A DNA stretch of 64,000 nucleotides, from positions 62,001 through 126,000 of the forward strand of contig NZ_CP177148.1 of assembly GCF_050389775.1 (NCBI RefSeq), given 5' to 3'. The notes under the pieces are model-generated. The model saw only the letters and a program-made list of their open reading frames with translations, had not been told where the DNA came from and did not search any database. The first letter of the stretch is position 1. Each line of letters begins with the position of its first letter. Of the stretch, positions 43,029 through 50,893 are shown in pieces. Source of the stretch: Marinibacterium sp050389775. GTDB taxonomy: Bacteria; Pseudomonadota; Alphaproteobacteria; Rhodobacterales; Rhodobacteraceae. A program made the position numbers and the translations under genes.

Positions 43029-43722
43029 ACTGAATACCGTGGAATCGGGTTACGGCGAAACCCAGGTGCTGCATGGCCTGTCCCTCAAGGCCCAGGCCGG
43101 ACGGGTGCTGGCCATTCTCGGCCGCAATGGCGCGGGAAAATCGACGACGCTCAAGACGATCATGGGGCTTCTGCCGCTGAAATCGGGGGCCATCGCCTTC
43201 GACGGCAAGCCGATCGAACGTCAGCCCTTCCGGGTCGCCCATGATGGCATCGCCTACGTGCCGGAGACACGGGACATCTTTCCGTCGCTCACCGTGCGCG
43301 AAAACCTTGAGATCGCCGAAGCCCGGTTCCGTGGCCGGGGGGGTGGGGACTGGACCATGGCACGGGTGCTTGACCTGTTCCCGCGGCTGGGCGAGCGGCT
43401 GGACAACGGCGGCACCCAGCTGTCGGGCGGCGAGCAACAGATGCTGGCGATCGCCCGTGCGCTGCTGATGAACCCGCGCCTGCTCATTCTGGATGAACCG
43501 ACAGAAGGGCTGGCCCCGATCATCGTGCGGCTGATCCACGACAAGTTGCAGGAGCTGCGCCAGGGCGGGCTGTCGATGATCGTGGTCGAACAGAATTTCG
43601 GGTTCGCAACCTCGCTGGCCGATGACGTGGCCGTGGTCTCGCGCGGGCAGGTGGTGTGGGCGGGCGATCCGGCGGGCATCCGGGGCGACACCCAGGCCCA
43701 GGCACGTTGGCTGGGGGTCTGA
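43021..43722 (+). CDS. Branched-chain-type ABC ATPase (LivF family)
   Basis: The 233-residue protein has Walker A GRNGAGKST, signature LSGGEQQM, Walker B LILDEPTEGLAP and a VVEQNFGFA switch region. The start MLELNTVESGYG at 43021 is the family start; the 25 extra upstream codons lie inside the LivG gene. It is the last gene of the catB-ben-importer run and converges on the LysR gene after a 20-base gap. Confidence 0.92.
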   Translation: MLELNTVESGYGETQVLHGLSLKAQAGRVLAILGRNGAGKSTTLKTIMGLLPLKSGAIAFDGKPIERQPFRVAHDGIAYVPETRDIFPSLTVRENLEIAEARFRGRGGGDWTMARVLDLFPRLGERLDNGGTQLSGGEQQMLAIARALLMNPRLLILDEPTEGLAPIIVRLIHDKLQELRQGGLSMIVVEQNFGFATSLADDVAVVSRGQVVWAGDPAGIRGDTQAQARWLGV

Positions 43723-43742
43723 AGCGGCTGGCGGGCGCGAGG

Positions 43743-44633
43743 CTAGAGCACCTTGCGCGCCACCATCTGGGCCACCCGCACGAAGTGCTGGACGTGCACG
43801 GCCTGCTCGTCCACCCGGTAGTTGACGGATAGCGCCGTGCGGGCAATCTCGGGCTCGATGTTGAGGAACTTGACGCCGATCCGCGGGGTAGACCGCACGG
43901 ATTCCGGGACGATGCAGACACCTTCACCGACCGCCACGAGGCTCATCGCCGTCTGAAGATCCATGCACCAGATCCGCAAGGGCACCTCGAAGCCCGCGTC
44001 AATGCAGGCGTTCAGCACGAGATCGGCATAGCTGGGCCGGGGGTATTCGGGATAGAGGATCAGGTTGTGCGTGGCCAGGCGTTCGAGCCGGGCCACGCTG
44101 CGCCCGTCGGTGTCCACCGTGTCGGGCAGGGCCAGGACCAGTTTTTCTTCCAGAAGTTCCAGCGTCTTGAACTCGGGATCCTTCAGGGCCGGCCGGGCAA
44201 AGGCCACGTCCAGTTCGCGCGATACCAGCGCGCGGTGCAACTGGGCATTGTTCATCGGCACAAGCGACAGGTTCACGTCCCTGTAATTCGCCCGGAAGGA
44301 CTTCACGATGTTGGGCAGGATGCCATAGGTCGCGGAACCGACAAAACCAATGCGCAGCCGGCCTTCGGCACCCTGACCCAGCCGCCGGACCTCCAGCCGG
44401 GTGTCGTCGAGCTGGCGAAGGATCGAACCGCCGCGTTCGAACAGCCGTTCTCCGGCCTGGGTCAGCGAAATGGTGCTGCGGCCCCGGTTGAACAGCTTGG
44501 CGCCCAGCTCGGTTTCCAGCTGCTTGATCTGCCGGCTCAGCGGCGGTTGCGCCATGTCGAGCCGATCGGCCGCGCGGCCGAAATGCAGCTCTTCGGCCAC
44601 GGCCATGAAATAGGTCAGTTGCTTGAAGTTCAC
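43743..44633 (-). CDS. LysR-family regulator (CatR/BenM branch)
   Basis: The 296-residue protein starts at a GTG (44633) with a GGGGGAG site. The first residues MNFKQLTYFMAVAEELHFGRAADRLDMAQPPLSRQIKQLE are those of the CatR/CatM/CbnR group that respond to muconate or benzoate. The effector domain follows (LRIGFVGSATYGILPNIVKSFR). The longer open frame includes the catA terminator and is rejected. It lies between the importer operon and catA and probably activates both; the GCGGTAT dyad upstream of catA is a candidate site. Confidence 0.88.
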   Translation of the reverse strand: MNFKQLTYFMAVAEELHFGRAADRLDMAQPPLSRQIKQLETELGAKLFNRGRSTISLTQAGERLFERGGSILRQLDDTRLEVRRLGQGAEGRLRIGFVGSATYGILPNIVKSFRANYRDVNLSLVPMNNAQLHRALVSRELDVAFARPALKDPEFKTLELLEEKLVLALPDTVDTDGRSVARLERLATHNLILYPEYPRPSYADLVLNACIDAGFEVPLRIWCMDLQTAMSLVAVGEGVCIVPESVRSTPRIGVKFLNIEPEIARTALSVNYRVDEQAVHVQHFVRVAQMVARKVL

Positions 44634-44685
44634 CGGCTCCCCCCGTTTCCCCCTCGGAACTCCACCATACCGTGTCCGCACGAAA

Positions 44686-44709
44686 AAAGCCCCCGGGATC
44701 GGGGGCTTT
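44686..44709 (-). terminator. Rho-independent terminator after catA
   Basis: AAAGCCCCC (44686-44694) pairs with GGGGGCTTT (44701-44709) around a six-base loop. On the minus strand the stem runs into six T residues. It lies 19 bases after the catA stop, so the LysR gene downstream needs its own promoter or read-through. Confidence 0.85.
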
Positions 44710-44727
44710 CGCGGGATATCGGCCGGG

Positions 44728-45603
44728 TTACTCTGCGGCCACGGCCTGTGCACCGGCTTTCGACTTGAGGACGAAATCGAATTCGAAATGCAGATCGGTG
44801 CCCATGTCGGCCGGGGCTGGCTTGAACCTGCCGATCAGGCTTTCCTTGACGGCAAAGACGCTGTCGTTTTCCAGCCATTCGCTGTCGGCATCGTAGATCT
44901 GGCTGATCAGCGGGCGGTATCCGTCCTTGGAGATGATGAAGTGCATGTGACCGGGCCGGTTCGGGTGATGGCCCATGAACCGCAGCAATTCCCCGGCGGT
45001 TTCGTCTTCGGGGATGGGATAGGGCACCGGCCGCACGGCGGTGAAGGCGTAGTGGCCGGTCTCGTCGGTCTCGAACCGCCCGCGCAGGTTGTATTCGGGC
45101 TGGTTCGGGTCGAGGTTCTCGTAAACCCCGTTGGGCGCGTCCTGCCAGACATCCAGCGTTACCCCGGCGATGCCCTTGCCGTCCGCATCGCGGATGTAGC
45201 CCTCGTAATAGGCCGTTTCCTCGTTGTCGAAATGCATCTGGATGGTCGTGCCGCCCTTGGGCAGGACCGGCGGGTTTTCCCGGTAGAACGGGCCGAGCAC
45301 GGTGGATTCGCTTTCGTCGCCATCGACCGGGTTGGTCATCATGTCGACCAGCACTTCGACCCCGAGAATATCGGCCAGCAGAATGAACTCCTGACGGTTG
45401 TCGCTGCACAGCTTGCCGGCGCGGGCCAGGTAGTCGCAGGCCACGAGGAACTCGCTGTGTTGCAGTTCCACATCCTTGACGAAGGCGTGCAGGTGCTTGA
45501 CCAGGCCTGTCATGATTTGCCGATCGCGTGCGCTGATCTCGCCGTGTTGGCCAAGGCTTTCGATGACGACGTCGGTGATGTTGTCCTTGTTCACGATACC
45601 CAT
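44728..45603 (-). CDS. catA: Intradiol ring-cleavage dioxygenase (catechol 1,2-dioxygenase, CatA-like)
   Basis: The 291-residue protein has a helical Dioxygenase_N domain (residues 5-100) and the intradiol beta-sandwich. The four Fe(III) ligands are visible as Tyr161, Tyr195, His219 and His221. It would cleave catechol made by BenABCD to cis,cis-muconate. Some stretches (ESTVLGPFY, NLRGRF, RPVPYPIPED, NDSVFAVKESLI) look more like hydroxyquinol or chlorocatechol dioxygenases than classic CatA, and the usual RPAHIHF is RPGHMHF, so the preferred substrate is not certain. The start at 45603 follows GGAGGAG; the 32 upstream codons are rejected. Confidence 0.82.
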   Translation of the reverse strand: MGIVNKDNITDVVIESLGQHGEISARDRQIMTGLVKHLHAFVKDVELQHSEFLVACDYLARAGKLCSDNRQEFILLADILGVEVLVDMMTNPVDGDESESTVLGPFYRENPPVLPKGGTTIQMHFDNEETAYYEGYIRDADGKGIAGVTLDVWQDAPNGVYENLDPNQPEYNLRGRFETDETGHYAFTAVRPVPYPIPEDETAGELLRFMGHHPNRPGHMHFIISKDGYRPLISQIYDADSEWLENDSVFAVKESLIGRFKPAPADMGTDLHFEFDFVLKSKAGAQAVAAE

Positions 45604-45720
45604 GAGACGTCTCTCCTCCTGATTGTCCGGGTCGTGGGGGTGCGTGGCCCTTTGCTGCGCTGCCTCCCCCCATCCACCAGCAACCTTGCTGCAAACCATG
45701 ACCCGGACCCAATGCCCGGG

Positions 45721-45740
45721 GCGGTATTGCCTGATACCGC
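45721..45740 (-). promoter_or_regulatory. LysR-type palindrome upstream of catA
   Basis: GCGGTATTGCCTGATACCGC has perfect seven-base arms (GCGGTAT/ATACCGC) around six bases. It lies 118-137 bases upstream of the catA start. GTAT/ATAC dyads are typical of CatM/BenM-type binding sites, although those usually have the opposite order and a seven-base spacer. It is a candidate target for the LysR protein encoded downstream of catA. Confidence 0.5.
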
Positions 45741-45880
45741 AACGAAACGCTTCGATGACGGAAATGTCGCCCTGCCAGCCTGGCCCCGCCGGGCGGCGGT
45801 TCGGGCCTTACGCCTGGCTCGCTCTGTCCGACGGTCCGGCCTGACTGTGTCCATCGCTCAACCCCCGGATGCACCGGTGC

Positions 45881-46117
45881 TCATACCGTCGAGCCCGGAT
45901 CCGGCTGTCGCGCCGGGGTTCGCGGGTCGGTGTCGGCGTGCATCGGCCCGCCGGCTTGCCCATGCCGTGCTGCCTGTGCGCCTTCCAGGTTGGTATCCAC
46001 CGGGTTTGGCGCTGCGCCGGTCATCGGCTCCGATGTCGCGCCCGCACCGACATCTGCAGTCGCGGAGTTGGCCGCAATGGCCGCCAGTATCGGCCCAAGC
46101 AACCAGTGTCCTTCCAT
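45881..46117 (-). CDS. Possible small hypothetical protein
   Basis: A 78-codon frame starts at 46117 after GGGAAGGGA, 80 bases downstream of the SnoaL-like gene on the same strand. It begins MEGHWLLGPILAAIAANSATADVGAG, a weak hydrophobic N-terminus, and continues as a Pro/Gly/Asp-rich low-complexity chain. No family is recognised; it could equally be non-coding. Confidence 0.22.
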   Translation of the reverse strand: MEGHWLLGPILAAIAANSATADVGAGATSEPMTGAAPNPVDTNLEGAQAARHGQAGGPMHADTDPRTPARQPDPGSTV

Positions 46118-46196
46118 GGCGGTCCCTTCCCTGACATGTGATCACCCGGCCGTGGCGCCTGTCCGCGCCGGGTGACTTGGCATGGCAGCCACACGA

Positions 46197-46646
46197 TCAC
46201 TGCATCGGAGCGGTGGTGGCATAGATGTAGCGCGCGATCTTCCAGGTGCCGTCGATGTCCTGCAGGACGAACAATTCCTGGTTGGCATTGGGCAGGTCCG
46301 CATCGTTGGCCTTCACCGTGACGCCGCCCCCCGACCGGGTGCGCACGATGGCCCATCCATTGCCCAGGTCGGTTGTTTCCTCGAACGTGAAATCGATATC
46401 GAGGTCGAGTGCGCCGAAAAGCCCCTGGTATGAGGCGATGACCGCGTCACCGTCGACAGGCATTGCGTTCTGGGCCATCAGGACGGCGTCGGGCGTGAAC
46501 ACGGCCTTGATGCCCGCAATGTCCCCGGCATTCACGGCCGTTTCATAGGCTTGCACCGGGGCCATCAGGGCGGCATCGAAATCTGCGGCGCTGGCTGCGC
46601 CTGCAAGTCCGGCGGCGATGGTCGTGACAAGGGTGAAGAGGTTCAT
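46197..46646 (-). CDS. Secreted SnoaL/NTF2-like protein
   Basis: The 149-residue protein has a signal peptide (MNLFTLVTTIAAGLAGAASA) and an NTF2/DUF4440-type domain: VQAYETAVNAGDIAGIKAVFTPDAVLMAQN, then AIVRTRSGGGVTVKANDADLPNANQELFVLQDIDGTWKIARYIY. Such small cone-shaped folds bind or isomerise varied ligands. Its function here is unknown. The start at 46646 gives a clean signal peptide, while the longer frame upstream is Arg/Pro-rich. Confidence 0.75.
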   Translation of the reverse strand: MNLFTLVTTIAAGLAGAASAADFDAALMAPVQAYETAVNAGDIAGIKAVFTPDAVLMAQNAMPVDGDAVIASYQGLFGALDLDIDFTFEETTDLGNGWAIVRTRSGGGVTVKANDADLPNANQELFVLQDIDGTWKIARYIYATTAPMQ

Positions 46647-47148
46647 GTGGGTCTCCGTTGGCAAGATCCATCCGAACCTAGGCGCCCGCGGTCGCTCGAA
46701 TAAGCCGGCAGGGGGCTCGGCACTTGTGCCCCGTGGTTTGCAATCGGGCGGGCGCATTGGCATGCGCCGGGGAGGGACCCGGTGAGCACATCCCCTTGGG
46801 GGGACAGAGCGGTCCAACGCACCTTGGCGGCGCCTGAGCTGAACTTGGAGGATGGGCAAAAGTCAGATGATCGGAATTGAACATGCCCCACCCGATGAGG
46901 GCGGGATTCTGCAAATGTGAAGTCAGTCAGATCCCGCAGGCTAGGCGAACGCACGGCGCAAGAGCCATCTAGAACTGGCCCCGTGAACAGCTTTGGCCGT
47001 GCATGTTCAGCCCATCTGACACCCTGACTGACCTGCCCGCTGCTGATCGCTCATTCTAAACGAGGCTTTGCAGGTCGGACTTGGAAATTCTGGTTCCCTG
47101 CCAGACCCAAGCGCGCCGGGAGGGGAGCCATCAAATTGCTCAAACGTC
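46647..47148. other. Gene-free stretch before the IS relic
   Basis: About 500 bases with lower GC than average and no frame that looks like a protein. It may be the remains of sequence disrupted by the neighbouring element. Nothing else is seen. Confidence 0.4.
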
Positions 47149-47624
47149 CGGACCGCCCCGGGTTTGCCGGAGGCTCCAACTCCTGAGCAAGGTGGAGCAT
47201 CGTGAGCAAGGCCTCGAACAGGTTTGCCTCTTGGGTGCGCGCTGCGGATGGTTCTCGACAACGAGGGCCATCACGGATCTCGCCGTCAGGTGATCACCTC
47301 GATTGCAACGAAGATTGGTTGCTCGGCGGACACGTGGAGCGGCTGGACCAAGAAGGCCCAGGTGGACAGCAGCAAGCGCGCAGGTGTCTGGAGCGAGATT
47401 GCCGAAAGACTGAAGGCGCTGGAGCGGGAGAGCCGGGACCTTCGCCGGGCGATCAAGGTCCTTCGCACGGGCTCAACGTATCTGGCGATGGCAGAGCTCG
47501 ACCGCCGGCCGAAGGAATGGTGGTTTTCGTTGAAGCGCATCGTGCCGGCTACGCGGCTTTGGAAACTGACGACATGGCCTTGTGACCAAAGACAGGCAGC
47601 CTCCGGCAAACCCGGTGCAGTTCA
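47149..47624 (+). mobile_element. 476-bp IS3-family relic with both terminal inverted repeats
   Basis: The ends are 27-base imperfect inverted repeats (47149-47175 and 47598-47624) sharing an exact 18-base core CCGGGTTTGCCGGAGGCT; the right end finishes TGCAGTTCA. Between them lies part of an IS3-type orfA and a scrap of orfB. The element is far shorter than a complete IS3 member (about 1.2-1.5 kb) and has lost most of the transposase, so it is an internally deleted, non-autonomous copy. No clear target-site duplication is visible. Confidence 0.7.
47224..47585 (+). pseudogene. Degenerate IS3-family transposase orfA with orfB fragment
   Basis: The frame beginning at 47224 reads LRMVLDNEGHHGSRRQVITSIATKIGCSADTWSGW and then ERLKALERESRDLRRAIKVLR, the helix-turn-helix and leucine-zipper-like region of IS3 OrfA ending in MAELDRR. 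The start of OrfA is missing. In the next frame a short OrfB-like start (MVVFVEAHRAGYAALE) appears before the right repeat. The catalytic DDE region is absent, so it is inactive. Confidence 0.7.
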
Positions 47625-47771
47625 TTCCTCGATGTCACCGATCTTTTTGGCATCCGCCCCCACGATGTCGGCATCGTCGATATTGCGCTGGGACGACACG
47701 GTCTTTGTCTGGGCCGATGCCGCGTCGGCGACAAGAATGAACGAAAGGGCGGGCTTGGCAATGTGGCGCAT
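47622..47771 (-). pseudogene. N-terminal fragment of a secreted PRC-barrel-like protein, cut by the IS relic
   Basis: A minus-strand frame starting at 47771 has a signal peptide ending ADAASAQ and then reads NIDDADIVGADAKKIGDIEE, which resembles the opening of PRC-barrel domains (new residue pattern I-G-x-x-x-x-D). It stops in a TGA formed by the first bases of the IS relic at 47624. Only 49 residues remain of a domain that needs about 80. The sequence on the far side of the element does not restore the frame. Confidence 0.4.
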
Positions 47772-48034
47772 GATGACGCCCACGTATCGGGGTTCATACC
47801 TGCAATGCTCGTCGGCCATCGCGGTTTCATTTGAAAGCCGGGCGCCGCCCACGTCTTTCGCTTCATGCCGCAGGACAGCCTGATGACCGCGACGGTCTGC
47901 GGTCAGCGATCCTTGCCCTCAAGCAGGGCCCCTGACTCAGCCGCACGATCACAGCGACGGCCCGCCGTGGGATGCAATGCTGCGCCCGATGCAACGACAC
48001 TAGCGGGCGGCGGGCAGTTGACAGGCTGAAAGTT

Positions 48035-48059
48035 TATATGTGAAACTAACTTTCATATA
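48035..48059 (+). promoter_or_regulatory. AT-rich dyad upstream of the TRAP operon
   Basis: TATATGTGAAAC and CTTTCATATA form an imperfect dyad around CTAA, standing out in GC-rich DNA, 47-71 bases before the dctP start. A TTGACA lies at 48018-48023. It is a plausible operator for the IclR-type regulator encoded at the far end of the operon; this is inference. Confidence 0.4.
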
Positions 48060-48105
48060 GAGTTCCGGCTGCCAAAAGTGAGTGTGGCCGGGCAGGGAGG
48101 ATACC

Positions 48106-49086
48106 GTGACACGATTGACTTTCGCCGCGCTTGCAGCGGCCTGCTTCGGCTTTGCCGGTCCGCTGATGGCCGCGGATTACACCATTCGCCTCGCCAACTC
48201 GTTGTCTCCGGGAGAGCCCACAAACGCCGCCGCCAGCTTCTTTGCCGAAGAGGTCGCGAAACGGACCGACGGGCGTGTCGAGATTCAGGTCTTCCCCGCG
48301 CAGCAGCTTGGCAGCGAAAAGGACGTCAACCAGATGATGCGCCAGGGCGCGCCGGTCATCTCGGTGACCTCCTCGGGCTACCTGTCCGACTTCGTGCCGG
48401 ATTTCGGCGTGCTCGAAGGCCCGTACCTGCTGGATGATCCGGCCCAGTTCGACAAGATCGTCGCCTCGGAGTGGTTCGAGGGCATCCGAGCTGAGTTCGC
48501 GTCGCAAGGCATCACCTTCCTCGTCGACGATGCGCTTTTCGGAGCCCGTCACATGCTGAGCAACACGCCGGTACGCACCCCCGAGGACGTGCAGGGCATG
48601 ACCGTGCGGGTGCCGCCGAACACCGTCTTCATCAAGACGTTTGAAGCAATGGGCACGCGCCCCACCACCGTTGAATGGGCCGAGGTCTACAGCGCGCTTC
48701 AACAGAATGTCGTGCAGGCCGCCGAGGCGCCGCTGGGCTCGATCCAGGGGTCCAAACTGCACGAGACCCGAGACACGCTGTCGATGACCAGCCATTTCAC
48801 CGCGTTTACCTTCTGGGTCATCAACAGCGACTATTTCGACGGCCTGCCCGAGGACATTCGCGCCATCATGCTCGAGGTCGGCGAGGAGGCGGGCGCACTC
48901 TCGACCCGCCTGACGCTGGAACGCGAAGAGACCTACAAACAGCAGTTCCGCGACGCCGGCCTGACCATCGTCGAGGACGTGGACCTTGCAGCCTTCCGCG
49001 AGAAGACCGCCGGGGTCTACGAGGCCTTCGACGACTGGACGCCCGGGCTCTATGGCGAGATCCGCGCAATCCTCGACGCTGAATGA
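48106..49086 (+). CDS. TRAP transporter substrate-binding protein (DctP family)
   Basis: The 326-residue precursor has a signal peptide (LTFAALAAACFGFAGPLMAAD) and the DctP fold: YTIRLANSLSPGEPTNAAASFFAEEVAKRTDGRVEIQVFPAQQLGSEKDVNQMM, then the signature GMTVRVPPNTVFIKTFEAMGTRPTTVEWAEVYSALQQ. It captures a carboxylate-type solute in the periplasm. A GTG at 48106 preceded by GGGAGG is the likely start; a GTG at 48082 lacks a ribosome site. The stop overlaps the next gene (ATGA). Confidence 0.9.
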   Translation: MTRLTFAALAAACFGFAGPLMAADYTIRLANSLSPGEPTNAAASFFAEEVAKRTDGRVEIQVFPAQQLGSEKDVNQMMRQGAPVISVTSSGYLSDFVPDFGVLEGPYLLDDPAQFDKIVASEWFEGIRAEFASQGITFLVDDALFGARHMLSNTPVRTPEDVQGMTVRVPPNTVFIKTFEAMGTRPTTVEWAEVYSALQQNVVQAAEAPLGSIQGSKLHETRDTLSMTSHFTAFTFWVINSDYFDGLPEDIRAIMLEVGEEAGALSTRLTLEREETYKQQFRDAGLTIVEDVDLAAFREKTAGVYEAFDDWTPGLYGEIRAILDAE

Positions 49087-49616
49087 GCCTGCTTCACTCT
49101 CGCGTCCTGCGCCACGCCGAAGAGGTGGTGGCCGGGCTCGCCCTTCTGGTTCTGATCGGCAGTGTCTGCTGGGGGGTGGTCACGCGCTACGTCTCGCAGA
49201 CATCTGCGGCCTGGGTCGGCGACATCTCGTCGGTTGCCTTTGCCTGGCTGATCTTCATGGGCGCGGCGGCAGCCTTCCGGCACGGCATGCACATGAGCAT
49301 AGACCTTGTCTGGCGTCTGCTGCCGAGCGCTCTCGGCCGCTGGCTGGGGGCGGCTGTCGATGTTCTGGTGTTGGCTTTTCTCGTTTATGCCACCTGGCTC
49401 GGTGTCGGTTTCTGCCTTGCCTCGATGGACGATCCCCTGCCCATCCTGCGGTGGCCGCGCGCGGTGCTCTACGCCGCCGTGATGACCGGCTTTGCCTGCA
49501 TGGCGCTGCGCTATGCGGCTCTTTCCTGGAGCCGGTGGCGCGGCGGCCACACGCCTGACGGGCAGGACGGCGACCAGACCGATGACAAGACCGACGGAGC
49601 CGACGCATGGGCCTGA
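49083..49616 (+). CDS. TRAP transporter small membrane subunit (DctQ family)
   Basis: The 177-residue protein has four membrane helices, with the family motif WVGDISSVAFAWLIFMGAAAAFRHGMHMSIDLVW in the second. The last 25 residues are Asp/Thr/Gly-rich and cytoplasmic. It pairs with DctM in an ion-driven importer. It overlaps dctM by ten bases. Confidence 0.9.
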   Translation: MSLLHSRVLRHAEEVVAGLALLVLIGSVCWGVVTRYVSQTSAAWVGDISSVAFAWLIFMGAAAAFRHGMHMSIDLVWRLLPSALGRWLGAAVDVLVLAFLVYATWLGVGFCLASMDDPLPILRWPRAVLYAAVMTGFACMALRYAALSWSRWRGGHTPDGQDGDQTDDKTDGADAWA

Positions 49617-50893
49617 CACCGATCGCGATCCTCCTGGGGCTTTTCGTGCTGAACGTACCCATCGCCCTTGCCATCTCGATGGCGGCGCTGAGCTTCTTTG
49701 TCCTGGGCGGGGGCCTGCCGGTCACCGCCTTCATCCAGAAGATGGCGGCCACCACCGAAAGCTTCCCGCTGCTGGCGGTGCCCTTCTTCATCTGTGCCGG
49801 CACGATCATGAACCACGCCGGCATTACCCGGCGCCTGCTGGGCTTTGCCGACGCGCTGGTGGGCCACACTGTCGGCGGTCTGGCGCAGGCCAACGTGGTT
49901 CTGTCCGCGCTGATGGGCGGGCTGTCGGCCTCGGCCAACGCCGATGCGGCGATGCAGGCCAAGATGCTGGGCTCCGAGATGGTCCGGCGAGGCTATTCCC
50001 CGGGCTTCTCAGCGGCGGTCTGCACCTGCTCGTCGGTGATCACGCCGATCATTCCGCCGGGCATCGGCCTGATCCTCTACGGCTTCCTGGCGGATGTTTC
50101 CGTGGGCCGGCTGTTCATCGCCGGCGTCCTTCCCGGATTGCTCATCACCCTGGCGTTGATGGCGGTGGTGCGGCTGCGCGCCCGTCAGCGCGGATACCGC
50201 CCCACCCGTCCCGAGCGGGCGCCCCCGCGCGAGTTGGGCAAGGCCTTTGTCGAGGCGCTCGGGGCGTTGTCGATCATCGCCTTCATCCTGATCGGCATCC
50301 GCCAAGGCATCTTCACCCCCACTGAAGCAGGGGCGATGACGGTGGTCTATGCCACGATCATCGGCCTCCTGGTGCATCGCGAACTGACGCTCTCGGCCTT
50401 CCCGGCAATCATCGTAGAGACCGTGCTGGCCACCGCCGTCGTCATGCTGATCATCTGCGCTGCCAGCGCCTTCGGCTTCTACATGACGTGGGAGCAGATC
50501 CCCTCAAAGGGCGCGGCCCTGCTGCTGAGCCTCACTGAAAGCCCGCTGATCCTGCTGCTGCTGATCAACCTGCTGCTGCTGTTCATCGGCATGCTGATCG
50601 AAGGAACCGCCGCGCTGATCCTGCTGACCCCGATCCTGGTGCCGGCGGTGACCCAGCTGGGTATCGATCCGCTGCATTTCGGCATCGTGATGGTGGTAAA
50701 CCTGACGATCGGGGGCGTCACACCCCCGGTGGGGACGTTGATGTTCACGTCCTGCTCGGTGCTCAATGTGACCGTGGGGGACTTCCTGCGCGAGGCCTGG
50801 CCATTCTTCCTGGCTCTTCTGGCCGTGCTGATGCTGCTGGTGCTGGTGCCACAGACCGTCACCGCGCTTCCGGATTTGCTCATGGGCTCCTAG
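49607..50893 (+). CDS. TRAP transporter large membrane subunit (DctM family)
   Basis: The 428-residue protein has about twelve hydrophobic segments and DctM motifs (PFFICAGTIMNHAGITRRLL; GLSASANADAAMQAKMLGSEMVRRGYSPGFSAAVCTCSSVITPIIPPG). GVTPPVGTLMFTSCSV near the end is the second scoop-loop region. It forms the transport channel. The stop overlaps the convergent IclR stop by four bases (50890-50893). Confidence 0.93.
   Translation: MGLTPIAILLGLFVLNVPIALAISMAALSFFVLGGGLPVTAFIQKMAATTESFPLLAVPFFICAGTIMNHAGITRRLLGFADALVGHTVGGLAQANVVLSALMGGLSASANADAAMQAKMLGSEMVRRGYSPGFSAAVCTCSSVITPIIPPGIGLILYGFLADVSVGRLFIAGVLPGLLITLALMAVVRLRARQRGYRPTRPERAPPRELGKAFVEALGALSIIAFILIGIRQGIFTPTEAGAMTVVYATIIGLLVHRELTLSAFPAIIVETVLATAVVMLIICAASAFGFYMTWEQIPSKGAALLLSLTESPLILLLLINLLLLFIGMLIEGTAALILLTPILVPAVTQLGIDPLHFGIVMVVNLTIGGVTPPVGTLMFTSCSVLNVTVGDFLREAWPFFLALLAVLMLLVLVPQTVTALPDLLMGS

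Larger units (their letters stand above)
45604..46196. other. 593-base region between catA and the SnoaL-like gene
   Basis: This stretch contains the catA promoter region and the palindrome at 45721-45740. Only one weak gene candidate, a minus-strand frame at 45881-46117, has a plausible ribosome site. Other frames show no recognisable protein features. Confidence 0.4.

Noticed and set aside
46643..46954. Minus-strand frame of about 103 codons upstream of the SnoaL-like gene
   Set aside because: It overlaps the start of the SnoaL-like gene and lacks a ribosome site and domain; probably degenerate intergenic DNA.
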